Source: UBA5109 sp965662565 (GTDB lineage: Bacteria; Pseudomonadota; Gammaproteobacteria; Pseudomonadales; Pseudohongiellaceae). Taken from it: DNA of 41,308 nucleotides. The stretch is from the NCBI GenBank assembly GCA_965662565.1, contig CBFIHS010000015.1:1-41308 (forward strand), given 5' to 3'. This document shows positions 33,080 to 41,141 of the stretch, in pieces; position 1 is the first letter of the stretch, and every line of letters starts with the position of its first letter. The translations under genes were made by a program, and so were the position numbers. The notes beneath the pieces are model-generated. The model did not search any database and was not told where the DNA came from. It saw only the letters and a program-made list of their open reading frames with translations.

Positions 33080-33967
33080 CTAGTGATTTCTTTGTACAAC
33101 ATATAAGGCAATTTTGCGTAAAGCTTGAGCAGCATCACCAAAACCTTCTAGTACGCTTACAGCTTCTTCACATAAATCATGAGCTTTTTGCCGTGCACCC
33201 TCAACCCCAAGCAGATCAGGGTAAGTGGTTTTACCCAATTCCTGATCTTTACCTTGTTGCTTACCAAGGGTTTCAGTATCACTTTCCACGTCTAAAATAT
33301 CATCCTGAACTTGAAATGCGAGTCCCAAATTTTGCGCATAAAGGCTTAATTTATCTAAAGCAGATGAACTTGCGATACCTGTACTTAATGCTCCCAATTG
33401 TACACTGGCTATTATTAGAGCACCTGTTTTCTTTGCATGCATTGCCGCTAGATCTGACTCTGTGATCTTAAGCTTCTCTGCATTCAAGTCTATACTTTGC
33501 CCTCCCACCATGCCACTTCTACCGACAGCTTTACTAAGTATCCTCATCATCTCAACACGAACCTCATCTGTTACCTTAAGCTCAGGTGAACTAGCTAGTA
33601 ACTCAAAGGCTAAGCTTTGTAGAGCATCTCCAGCGAGAATCGCTGTTGCTTCATCAAATTGGACATGACAGGTTGGTTTTCCTCTTCTTAAGAGATCATC
33701 ATCCATGGAGGGCAGGTCATCATGTATCAGAGAGTAAGCGTGTATTAACTCTACGCAGCAAGCAGCTATATCAGCATTAGCAGAATCTGCTCCAAGGGCT
33801 TCAGCACTTGCATACGCTAAAACTGGACGCAAACGCTTACCACCATTCATTACCGCGTAGTACATCGCCTCATCTAAGCGTGATGGGTTTTGCTCACAAT
33901 CGAGCTGAGAGCTAAGCAGGGCTTCTACCCTGCTTTTTTGCTGATTAAGGTATTGCTGAATTTGCAT
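33080..33967 (-). CDS. ispA: Farnesyl diphosphate synthase (geranyltranstransferase)
   Basis: Short-chain trans-prenyltransferase that condenses IPP with DMAPP/GPP to farnesyl diphosphate. 295 residues, as E. coli IspA (299). First aspartate-rich motif DDLPSMDD at 83-90, with NGGKRLRPVL before it (IPP-binding Lys-Arg) and second motif DDILD in FQVQDDILDVESDTETLGK. Sits between xseB and dxs, the classic operon. Confidence 0.97.
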   Translation of the reverse strand: MQIQQYLNQQKSRVEALLSSQLDCEQNPSRLDEAMYYAVMNGGKRLRPVLAYASAEALGADSANADIAACCVELIHAYSLIHDDLPSMDDDLLRRGKPTCHVQFDEATAILAGDALQSLAFELLASSPELKVTDEVRVEMMRILSKAVGRSGMVGGQSIDLNAEKLKITESDLAAMHAKKTGALIIASVQLGALSTGIASSSALDKLSLYAQNLGLAFQVQDDILDVESDTETLGKQQGKDQELGKTTYPDLLGVEGARQKAHDLCEEAVSVLEGFGDAAQALRKIALYVVQRNH

Positions 33968-34061
33968 GGACTGTATTGCTTAATGCCTTAGTTATAAAAA
34001 CTAAAAAATAGTTAAAGGAATCGATTACTATTCTTTTATTAAAGAAGGTTAAATTAGAAAA

Positions 34062-34304
34062 TCAATCGTCATCATCGAGATCGAATGGCTCAGCCTCAGG
34101 TATTTCACTTTCTTTAGTTAATAACTGAACCTTTTGCTCTGCTTTCTCAAGAGAAACCTGGCATTCTCGGGTAAGTTTAATGCCATCTTCGAAGGCTTTT
34201 AATGACTCTTCCAAGCTTAAGTCACCCTCTTCTAAGGCATCGACCAGCTCTTCTAACTGTTCGATAGCTTCCTCAAAATTGAATTTAGTTTTTTTAGTAC
34301 TCAT
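34062..34304 (-). CDS. xseB: Exodeoxyribonuclease VII small subunit
   Basis: Small subunit of the single-strand-specific exonuclease VII. 80 residues: FNFEEAIEQLEELVDALEEG, LSLEESLKAFEDGIKLT and a C-terminal acidic EAEPFDLDDDD, all typical. First gene in the xseB-ispA-dxs unit, 94 nt before ispA. Large subunit XseA is not in the window. Confidence 0.96.
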   Translation of the reverse strand: MSTKKTKFNFEEAIEQLEELVDALEEGDLSLEESLKAFEDGIKLTRECQVSLEKAEQKVQLLTKESEIPEAEPFDLDDDD

Positions 34305-34337
34305 CGCAGACTTATATTTTTCAAATACGGAATGCGA

Positions 34338-34366
34338 ACCCTAGCCGAGAGGGCTCTATAGGTCAA
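34338..34366 (-). promoter_or_regulatory. Candidate promoter of xseB-ispA-dxs
   Basis: On the minus strand TTGACC (34366-34361), 17-nt spacer and TAGGGT (34343-34338) lie 34 nt before the xseB start. Good -35, weak -10. By-eye prediction. Confidence 0.4.
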
Positions 34367-34580
34367 TGTTTCCTTGTATGAAGGGCCTGAAATCCTTAAT
34401 TACGGCTTTCACAATACTTGCATAATTATCTGTGGCATCACTACTAGCAATGATCTCTGATTTTGGCTGGCTACCTTATCGGAAGCCCGTAAATGGTGAC
34501 TTTTCTTGGAAACTACTGTTAAACTAATGCACTAGTGTCTTTTTCTACTTTTCACGATTTAGATAAAGAGTTAAAGTCTA

Positions 34581-34610
34581 GAAAAGTGGAATATGGAAAA
34601 GTGGCATATG
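34581..34610 (+). repeat. Tandem 15-bp repeat upstream of cytochrome c' gene
   Basis: GAAAAGTGGAATATG (34581-34595) is followed directly by GAAAAGTGGCATATG (34596-34610), one mismatch in 15. It ends 90 nt before the cytochrome c' start, a place where a regulator could bind. A related inverted word (CTACTTTTC) occurs about 35 nt upstream. Confidence 0.6.
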
Positions 34611-34700
34611 GTTAAACTAAAAGCATTTGCCTTTATAACTACATAACTACCTAATCAAAAGAATAAATTTCATTCAACTTAAAAGTATAGGATATATCAA

Positions 34701-35171
34701 ATGAAACGTGCAATTATCATTGGAGTAGCCATTATTGGTTCGCTTATTTCTTTTAACAGCATTGCCCAACCTCAAATGACACCTGAGCAAATGGCTGGTA
34801 TGTCAACTGCAAACAGACAAGCTGTTTTCAAGTTGTTGGGCTTTAACATGGCTCCTTTGGGTGGCATGGCTCGAGGAGGAGAGTTCAACCAAGAAGTTGC
34901 TCTTAAATCTCTTGAGCGCATTCAAATGCTTTCTACTATGATCCCAGAAGTTTTTGCCATGGATACAACTGCTTATGACGTTGAGACTAGAGCCCTTAAC
35001 AAAATTTGGGGTGATATGGATGGCTTTGCAGCCAAAGCAAACGCTCTTAGTATGGGAGCAAGTGAAGCTATCGAAATAATCAATACTCAAGGCGCTTCAG
35101 GAATCCGTGCAGCTATGCAAAAAGTTGGACCGACTTGTGGTTCTTGCCACGATGATTTCAGAGCTGAATAA
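34701..35171 (+). CDS. Cytochrome c'
   Basis: Periplasmic high-spin c-type cytochrome, four-helix bundle, 156 residues. Signal peptide about 1-22 (cleavage after NSIA), then MTPEQMAGMSTANRQAVFKLLG (start of helix 1) and a C-terminal heme site CGSCH (Cys146, Cys149, His150) followed by DDFR, exactly the class II cytochrome c layout. Family members bind NO and can protect against nitrosative stress; whether this one does is inference. Convergent with a di-heme cytochrome gene and sharing its terminator. Confidence 0.93.
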   Translation: MKRAIIIGVAIIGSLISFNSIAQPQMTPEQMAGMSTANRQAVFKLLGFNMAPLGGMARGGEFNQEVALKSLERIQMLSTMIPEVFAMDTTAYDVETRALNKIWGDMDGFAAKANALSMGASEAIEIINTQGASGIRAAMQKVGPTCGSCHDDFRAE

Positions 35172-35185
35172 ATTAATCTATTCTG

Positions 35186-35223
35186 CAATAAAAAAGGCAG
35201 CCTAGGCTGCCTTTTTTATTGCT
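35186..35223. terminator. Perfect 38-bp palindrome, bidirectional intrinsic terminator
   Basis: Two 19-nt arms (GCAATAAAAAAGGCAGCCT and its reverse complement) without mismatch. The G/C-rich core AGGCAGCC/GGCTGCCT is flanked by A6 and T6, so on each strand the hairpin is followed by a U-run. It serves the cytochrome c' gene (plus) and the di-heme cytochrome gene (minus). Confidence 0.95.
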
Positions 35224-35242
35224 TGTTTTCTAGAAGTTAATT

Positions 35243-36103
35243 TTATTGTTCTCTAAAGAAGAAGGCCGCAAGCGCTGCTCTGTCCTCAGGTGTTAATTGT
35301 TTTGTATGTTCGATAACGTCTAGCATCTCTCCGCCTACCTGCTCAAAACTCATGGTATAACCATCTTCAAGGAAATAAGTGAAATCATTAAGACTGTATG
35401 AGGACAATCCTTCGGGGGTTAAAGCTGCAGAGGCCACACCTTCTTGACCTTGAAACTCCCTAGTTAAATCTGACATCCCTAAAGCATTTCTTGGGGTATG
35501 GCACTCTCCACAATGGCTGAAGTGCCTAGCAAGATGAGCTCCTCGTTGTACCTGAGGGTCCTCCCCAATACTAGGCGCGTCACCCTCCAGAAAATCTGCC
35601 ATGATATTCCAACCAGCCATCATCCAACTAAATTGCCAAACTGGTAATTCATGCTCAGGAGCTTCATTATTAATTGCCGGAAGGCTAAGCATATATGCAG
35701 CAATATTCAGCACCTCGTCATCCGTCATACCTTCATAGGAACGATACGGAAAGGCCGGCCAATAAAAATTACCACTCGGACTTCTGCCGTGCTTAATCGC
35801 TAAGATAAAATCGCGTCCGGTCCAAGCCCCAATACCGGTTTCTTCATGAGGCGTAATATTCGGCGTAAAGAATGACCCGCCAAAAGGGGATTCAATTTCA
35901 TAACCACCAGAGGGCCCCATCGCATCATCTACTTGATGGCAAGCTGCACAACCCGCTGCATTATAGAGGTATTCTCCTTGGACAATTGCTTCTTGTGAAC
36001 TTGGGATCTCTGGCTTACCAACTCTAGGCAAACCAAAAACCCAATAGACAGCCCCAACCACGACAACTAAACTGAGCACAAGGGAAACAAACTTATTATT
36101 CAT
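35243..36103 (-). CDS. Di-heme c-type cytochrome
   Basis: Periplasmic electron carrier, 286 residues, held by an N-terminal signal or anchor (about 5-24). Two heme c sites: CAACH (52-56) and CGECH (198-202). The first domain has SFFTPNITPHEETGIGAWTGRDF and YWPAFPYRSYEGMTDDE, which resembles the cytochrome subunits of membrane alcohol/gluconate-type dehydrogenases and related families. No dehydrogenase subunit is next to it, so its donor is unknown. Convergent to cytochrome c'. Confidence 0.88.
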   Translation of the reverse strand: MNNKFVSLVLSLVVVVGAVYWVFGLPRVGKPEIPSSQEAIVQGEYLYNAAGCAACHQVDDAMGPSGGYEIESPFGGSFFTPNITPHEETGIGAWTGRDFILAIKHGRSPSGNFYWPAFPYRSYEGMTDDEVLNIAAYMLSLPAINNEAPEHELPVWQFSWMMAGWNIMADFLEGDAPSIGEDPQVQRGAHLARHFSHCGECHTPRNALGMSDLTREFQGQEGVASAALTPEGLSSYSLNDFTYFLEDGYTMSFEQVGGEMLDVIEHTKQLTPEDRAALAAFFFREQ

Positions 36104-36157
36104 TATTATTCCTCTATCAATCCCATCTAAACTTCAACTTTAACATTCAAATATGAA

Positions 36158-37156
36158 TTAAATTTGATTCATATTTATGGTTTTTTGCTTATCTTTAAAT
36201 GCCTGCTTACTGGCCTTACGTTTTGAAATAGCTTCTGCCGCTTCAGAGCCAAGATGCTCCTCACCCCTAACTTTAGCTAACTCTATTTGTTTCTGTCGCT
36301 CCTTAAAAGCAGACTTTTGTTCATCACTTAAATCATTATAGCAACGATGACAGCTTACTCCTGCTTCGTAGAACTCACTGCCTTTATCATCTTCCGTTAT
36401 CGGCAAGCGACAAGCATGGCACTGATCGTACTTGCCTTTATCTAAATTGTGATTCACTGAAACTCGGTTATCAAAGACAAAACATTCGCCCTCCCAGAGC
36501 GACTCTTGTTCAGGAACCTCTTCTAAATATTTAAGAACGCCGCCTTCCAAGTGGTACACCTCTTCGAAGCCATTCTCTTTAAGGTAAGCCGTAGATTTTT
36601 CGCAACGTATTCCACCCGTACAAAACATGGCAACTTTTTTATGCTTCGAAGAATCAAGATGCTTTTCGACATAAGCAGGAAACTCTCTAAAAGTTTTCGT
36701 TTTTGGGTTTAAGGCATTTTTAAAAGTTCCTATCTCAACCTCGTAGTCATTTCTTGTATCGATAAGAACAACATCAGGATCAGAAATTAGTTCATTCCAT
36801 TTAGAAGGAGGAATGTGCGTTCCAACTTTTTGATTAGGATCGATACCTTCCACGCCCATGGTGACAATCTCTTTCTTTAGTTTTACTTTACTGCGATAGA
36901 ATGGAATTTCGTCGTCAAATGATTCCTTATAATCCAATGCTTCTAGACGAGGATCTGATTTCAGCCGCTGAAGAACTGTATCAACCCCTTCACGTGAACC
37001 AGCAATAGTACCATTGATACCTTCCCTCGCTAGTAATAAGGTACCTCTAACGTAATTAGCTTTCATTAAATCTAGCAGCGGTTGCTGAAGGGATTCGAAG
37101 TCCTCGAGCCTAACAAAATGATATAGCGCGCAGACAACAATTTGGGGATTTGGCAT
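36158..37156 (-). CDS. trhO: tRNA uridine(34) hydroxylase TrhO (rhodanese domain)
   Basis: Cytoplasmic enzyme of the UPF0176/YceA family that makes 5-hydroxyuridine at tRNA position 34 using O2. 332 residues from ATG 37154-37156, chosen since AAAGGAAA precedes it and MPNPQIVVCALYHFV fits the family start; an upstream ATG at 37261 would add 35 unlike residues. Visible: REGINGTIAG, DVVLIDTRNDYEVEIGTF, the rhodanese Cys loop MFCTGGIRCEK, and a CHACRLPI...CHRCY pair of cysteines near residue 250-275. C-terminal Lys-rich tail. Confidence 0.95.
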   Translation of the reverse strand: MPNPQIVVCALYHFVRLEDFESLQQPLLDLMKANYVRGTLLLAREGINGTIAGSREGVDTVLQRLKSDPRLEALDYKESFDDEIPFYRSKVKLKKEIVTMGVEGIDPNQKVGTHIPPSKWNELISDPDVVLIDTRNDYEVEIGTFKNALNPKTKTFREFPAYVEKHLDSSKHKKVAMFCTGGIRCEKSTAYLKENGFEEVYHLEGGVLKYLEEVPEQESLWEGECFVFDNRVSVNHNLDKGKYDQCHACRLPITEDDKGSEFYEAGVSCHRCYNDLSDEQKSAFKERQKQIELAKVRGEEHLGSEAAEAISKRKASKQAFKDKQKTINMNQI

Positions 37157-37323
37157 AAGTATTTTCCTTTGCGAGTCGGAACGTAAATCCGAAGCAAAAA
37201 TTAATTCCAAAGAATTATAACAAAATACTGCACTGGATATACCTTGAGATGGAACAAGCATTACTCTGACAGTCAGGCTATTTAAGTTTTAATCCCTAAA
37301 TACTTAGGCATAGAAAGGAAAAG

Positions 37324-38034
37324 CTAGATAAAATTTTCGATTTCAATTATGCCTGGCTGAACTTCTTTGCTATTACCTGACCAAGGCACAGTTGCTAGAT
37401 GAGGGGCCCTAATATGAAGTTTCAAAGTATCAATATTTTCTTGATAAACAGGCATCTCAGGGTCAATCTGATTAGCAATCCAACCATGAATCTCTACACC
37501 ATCCTGCTCAAGTGCACGCACTGTTAAAAGAGCATGGTTCAGGCAACCAAGTCTCATTCCAACCACCAAAACGACAGGTATTTTCAGAGCTATGACTAAA
37601 TCACTTATAAATTCGCTTTTATTTAAAGGGACTAGCCAGCCCCCCGCACCCTCTATTAAGGTTAAATCAGCACCCTTGTCGATTATAACTTTGCAACGCT
37701 CTCTAAGCTCTTTAACGGAAAGCTCGACCCCCTCCAGCTCAGCTGCAATGTGTGGAGCTATCGCTTGCTTTAAGCAAAATGGATTTATTTCCTGATAACT
37801 CAGTGGCAATGTACATGCTTGCTGAAGGAGTAGAGCATCATCATTTTTTAATTCCCCATTTCTCATTGAAACTCTTTCCAATTCAAGATCAGATCCAATT
37901 GCTCCTGCAGCCACAGGTTTAAGCACAGCAGTCGAATAACCTGATCTTATTGCAGAATCCAAGATCGCTTTACTAATATAAGATTTTCCAGCATCAGTAT
38001 CCGTACCAGTAATAAAGAAGGTTTTTCCAATCAT
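37324..38034 (-). CDS. bioD: Dethiobiotin synthetase
   Basis: ATP-dependent carboxylation and ring closure of DAPA to dethiobiotin. 236 residues. P-loop FITGTDTDAGKS (Ser in place of the usual Thr), AVLKPVAAG, and EGAGGWLVPL with the conserved acidic residue. Last gene of bioBFCD, 17 nt after bioC. Confidence 0.96.
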   Translation of the reverse strand: MIGKTFFITGTDTDAGKSYISKAILDSAIRSGYSTAVLKPVAAGAIGSDLELERVSMRNGELKNDDALLLQQACTLPLSYQEINPFCLKQAIAPHIAAELEGVELSVKELRERCKVIIDKGADLTLIEGAGGWLVPLNKSEFISDLVIALKIPVVLVVGMRLGCLNHALLTVRALEQDGVEIHGWIANQIDPEMPVYQENIDTLKLHIRAPHLATVPWSGNSKEVQPGIIEIENFI

Positions 38035-38051
38035 AAGCTGTAGCTATCTCT

Positions 38052-38855
38052 TTATTTTTGCGCCATTATATACTGCGTTTGATAGTTGACTGGAATTCCG
38101 TAGCCAAGCTCAAAATTAGACTCAAACGCGTTTTTCAAAGTCAGAATCTTTTTTCGGCTATTCAATCCACGACCTCGACCTGAGTTCATATTTCGAGCAC
38201 CAATTGATTTCAGTTCACGTCCAAGCTCATTAAAACTTTTGTAATAAGACTTGAAAACTTCCTGCTGAATATCAATATCATTAAAACCCGTTTCCACTAA
38301 TCTATTTCTATATTCTTTTTCAGAATAAAATTGATTTACATGAATATAACTGTCTATTTTTTGCCAAGCTTTCTCTAGCTCTTTTAATGTTCCAGGTCCA
38401 AAAGTTGCGATGAATATTTTTCCTGAAGGGACCAACACTCTTTGCAGTTCAGAAAAAAGTTTTGAATAATTTTGGCACCATTGAATTGCCAAACTGGAAT
38501 AGACAAGATCAAAGCTATTGTCCATAAAAGGAAGATTTTCTGCGTCTCCACAGATGTATTTTTGTTGTGTTTCCAGAGAAGCTTTTTGCTGTTTAGCAAA
38601 GCTGAGCATTGCTTCAGCTAAATCCAAACTAATAATTTCAGCTTCTGGATATTTATGACTAAGCTTTTCAGTACAATATCCTGTACCACTTCCAAGATCT
38701 AACACTCTTACTACTGCCTTATCTGATTCCATACGACCTAGTAAGTTATCAGCTACCTCTCTTTGTAAGGATGCATACTTATCATAACTCTTCGCAGCTT
38801 GCCCAAATGATTCAGCAATGCGTTTTTTTTCAATTTTATACTCAGCCTGAAGCAC
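38052..38855 (-). CDS. bioC: Malonyl-ACP O-methyltransferase BioC
   Basis: SAM-dependent methylation of malonyl-ACP, which lets fatty-acid synthesis build pimeloyl-ACP methyl ester. 267 residues. SAM motif VLDLGSGTGYCTEKL and ISLDLAEAMLSFA, then DLVYSSLAIQWCQN. Starts with GTG overlapping the bioF end by 14 nt, so translation is probably coupled. The usual esterase partner BioH is not here. Confidence 0.95.
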   Translation of the reverse strand: MLQAEYKIEKKRIAESFGQAAKSYDKYASLQREVADNLLGRMESDKAVVRVLDLGSGTGYCTEKLSHKYPEAEIISLDLAEAMLSFAKQQKASLETQQKYICGDAENLPFMDNSFDLVYSSLAIQWCQNYSKLFSELQRVLVPSGKIFIATFGPGTLKELEKAWQKIDSYIHVNQFYSEKEYRNRLVETGFNDIDIQQEVFKSYYKSFNELGRELKSIGARNMNSGRGRGLNSRKKILTLKNAFESNFELGYGIPVNYQTQYIMAQK

Positions 38856-40056
38856 TACTTAACTCCGCCCCTAAAAATAGCAACAGCTTTTCAAAACCAT
38901 CCAATAATCGCTGTAATTGTTCTTCTGTGTGCGTTGCGCTTAGGGTAATACGTAATCTGGAAGTACCTGAAGGAACGGTTGGAGGTCTTATTGCAGAAAC
39001 AAAGAGGCCTTGCTCCTCCAAAAATTTGCTCGCTTTTAAGCTTGTTCCAGCATCCCCTAAAATGATGCCTTGGATTGGTGTAAAGGACTCGGTCAAACTA
39101 TACCCAAGCTGCTGACAACTTTCCCTGAATGTTTTAATCAAGCTAGCTAAGTATTCACGACGCCAAGTTTCCTCTTGTACTAGCTGCAAACTACAGCGCG
39201 TTGCTTCGGCTAATGCCGGTGCTATCGCTGTCGTATAAATGTAAGGCCGACAATACTGTATCAAGGTTTCAATTAACTCCTCACTGCCAGCAACAAAAGC
39301 GCCTTGAGTACCAAAGGCTTTACCCAAAGTACCAATTAGGATGGGTAAATTTTCTTCGTTAATGTAGTAACCACAATTTTGGTAATACTCAACCAGTCCT
39401 CCACCTTTTCTTCCTAAAACCCCAAAACCATGGGCATCATCTAAAATAAGTTGCGCCTGAGTACTTTTTGTTAGATCAATCAATCTTGGTAATTTTGCGC
39501 AATCACCATCCATACTGAAAACGCCATCCGAAATAACAAAACTATTTCCGACCTCTGGCTTCTGTCTTAGTAATTCTGATAATCGAGCGATGTCTAAATG
39601 GGGGTATCTTTTAAACTTAGCACCTGAAAATAAACCACCATCAAGTAAAGACGCATGATTTAACTTATCTTCAAATACATTATCTTTTTTAGTCATGATT
39701 GCGGTTAGTGTGCCAACATTCGCCATATAGCCCGACGAAAACAATAAGGCCCTACTCCGCCCAGTAAATTCTGCTAGTTCTTCTTCTAGTGCATGATGTG
39801 CATGACTGTGACCGACGACCAAGTGTGACGCGCCACTTCCTACCCCATAGAGGTCTATGCCTTTTTTACAAGCATCGATTACGTCAGGATGATTTGCTAA
39901 TCCTAAATAATCATTGCTACAAAAATTGGTTAAGACTTTGCCATCAACATTAATTTCAGTTGCTTGTGGAGAAGAGAGAGTCTTTCTGGATCTATAAAGG
40001 TTTTCTGACTTTCTAGTGGTCAGATCTTCTTGTAAGTGTTCGGAAAATTTTTTCAC
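38842..40056 (-). CDS. bioF: 8-amino-7-oxononanoate synthase
   Basis: PLP enzyme condensing pimeloyl-ACP with alanine to KAPA. 404 residues. Motifs: NFCSNDYLGLANHP, GVGSGASHLVVGHSHAH, DDAHGFGVLG and GTLGKAFGTQGAFVAG with the PLP Lys. GTG start overlaps the bioB stop by 4 nt (GTGA), and its end overlaps bioC by 14 nt. Confidence 0.97.
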   Translation of the reverse strand: MKKFSEHLQEDLTTRKSENLYRSRKTLSSPQATEINVDGKVLTNFCSNDYLGLANHPDVIDACKKGIDLYGVGSGASHLVVGHSHAHHALEEELAEFTGRSRALLFSSGYMANVGTLTAIMTKKDNVFEDKLNHASLLDGGLFSGAKFKRYPHLDIARLSELLRQKPEVGNSFVISDGVFSMDGDCAKLPRLIDLTKSTQAQLILDDAHGFGVLGRKGGGLVEYYQNCGYYINEENLPILIGTLGKAFGTQGAFVAGSEELIETLIQYCRPYIYTTAIAPALAEATRCSLQLVQEETWRREYLASLIKTFRESCQQLGYSLTESFTPIQGIILGDAGTSLKASKFLEEQGLFVSAIRPPTVPSGTSRLRITLSATHTEEQLQRLLDGFEKLLLFLGAELSSASG

Positions 40057-41072
40057 TGAATCATTGCATCGAAATATGGCATAGCTCTTTCAAACACTTT
40101 ATCGCTAGGCAATTCTTCTAAGTTTTTTTCTTCTGGTCGAATTCCTAGCTTGGCGAATAAAGCCATATCTTCATTCTCTAGAGGGTTTGAAGTTGTTAGT
40201 AATTTCTCACCATAAAATATTGAATTTGCCCCAGCAAAAAAGCACAAAGCTTGCATCTGCTCATTCATTCCTTCACGCCCAGCTGACAAACGTACATGGG
40301 CTTTCGGCATTAAAATTCTTGCAACAGCAATGATTCTAATAAAATCAAAAGGCTCTATATCATCAGCACTTTCGAGTGGTGTACCAGCAATTTTTACAAG
40401 GTTGTTAATAGGAACTGAATCGGGATGTTGAGGTAAATTTGCCAGTTCGCGTAAAAATGCAATACGATCTTTCGCTTCTTCGCCCATACCGACGATTCCG
40501 CCAGAACAAACTTTTATGCCAGCGTTACGAACATGAGAAAGCGTGTCTAAGCGATCATCAAAACTTCTCGTACTGATAATTTTTTCGTAGTACTCTCGTG
40601 ATGTATCAATATTATGGTTGTAATAATCTAGCCCTGCTTTAGCTAACTCATCTGTTTGCTCAACGCTAAGAGAACCTAAGGTCATACAGGTTTCTAATCC
40701 AAGTTCACGCACACCTTTAACCATAGACAGCACATGAGGAAAGTCTTTCTTAGACGGATGCTTCCAGGCAGCTCCCATACAAAACCTTGAAGCTCCATTA
40801 GCTTTAGCTTTCTTTGCTTCGTGAAGAACCTTCTCAACTTCCATGAGTTTTTCTTTTTCTAACTCAGTATTGTAATGCCCACTCTGCGAGCAATACTTGC
40901 AATCCTCTGGGCATGCGCCAGTTTTTATTGACAGAAGAGTGCTGACTTGGACTTCATTTGGATCAAAATTTTGGCGATGAATTGTTTGAGCACGAAACAA
41001 TAACTCATTAAAAGGTAAATCAAATAAGGCTTGAATCTCTTGCGTACTCCAATCATGCCGTGTGCTGTTCAT
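40053..41072 (-). CDS. bioB: Biotin synthase
   Basis: Radical-SAM enzyme inserting sulfur into dethiobiotin. Cluster motif CPEDCKYC; STLLSIKTGACPED and CSGGIVGMGE and RLSAGREGM are typical. The start ATG 41070-41072 (339 residues) is chosen as AGGTGA lies 5 nt upstream; a GTG three codons earlier is inside that site. First gene of bioBFCD and divergent from comF across about 70 nt. Needs SAM from MetK and reduced flavodoxin/ferredoxin. Confidence 0.97.
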   Translation of the reverse strand: MNSTRHDWSTQEIQALFDLPFNELLFRAQTIHRQNFDPNEVQVSTLLSIKTGACPEDCKYCSQSGHYNTELEKEKLMEVEKVLHEAKKAKANGASRFCMGAAWKHPSKKDFPHVLSMVKGVRELGLETCMTLGSLSVEQTDELAKAGLDYYNHNIDTSREYYEKIISTRSFDDRLDTLSHVRNAGIKVCSGGIVGMGEEAKDRIAFLRELANLPQHPDSVPINNLVKIAGTPLESADDIEPFDFIRIIAVARILMPKAHVRLSAGREGMNEQMQALCFFAGANSIFYGEKLLTTSNPLENEDMALFAKLGIRPEEKNLEELPSDKVFERAMPYFDAMIQ

Positions 41073-41110
41073 GTACGTCACCTGATAAAAAATGAAAAAT
41101 AATAGCTTTG

Positions 41111-41126
41111 TTACTAAGCTTAATAA
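41111..41126. promoter_or_regulatory. Imperfect palindrome in the bioB-comF gap (possible operator)
   Basis: TTACTAAGCTTAATAA matches its reverse complement at 14 of 16 positions, with AAGCTT at the centre. It lies upstream of both starts, and near a TATTAT box on the bioB side. It does not resemble the classic long BirA operator. Unproven. Confidence 0.35.
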
Positions 41127-41141
41127 GTTTAGGGATTTTAC

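Larger units (their letters stand above)
34305..34700. other. Intergenic region between xseB and cytochrome c' gene
   Basis: A 396-nt divergent gap. It holds the candidate xseB promoter and a 15-bp tandem repeat (34581-34610) upstream of the cytochrome c' gene. I see no further gene, tRNA or long palindrome. TAGGA seven nt before 34701 is the cytochrome ribosome site. Confidence 0.6.

Noticed and set aside
34803..35090. 95-codon frame antisense to cytochrome c'
   Set aside because: The cytochrome c' with signal peptide and heme motif explains the region.
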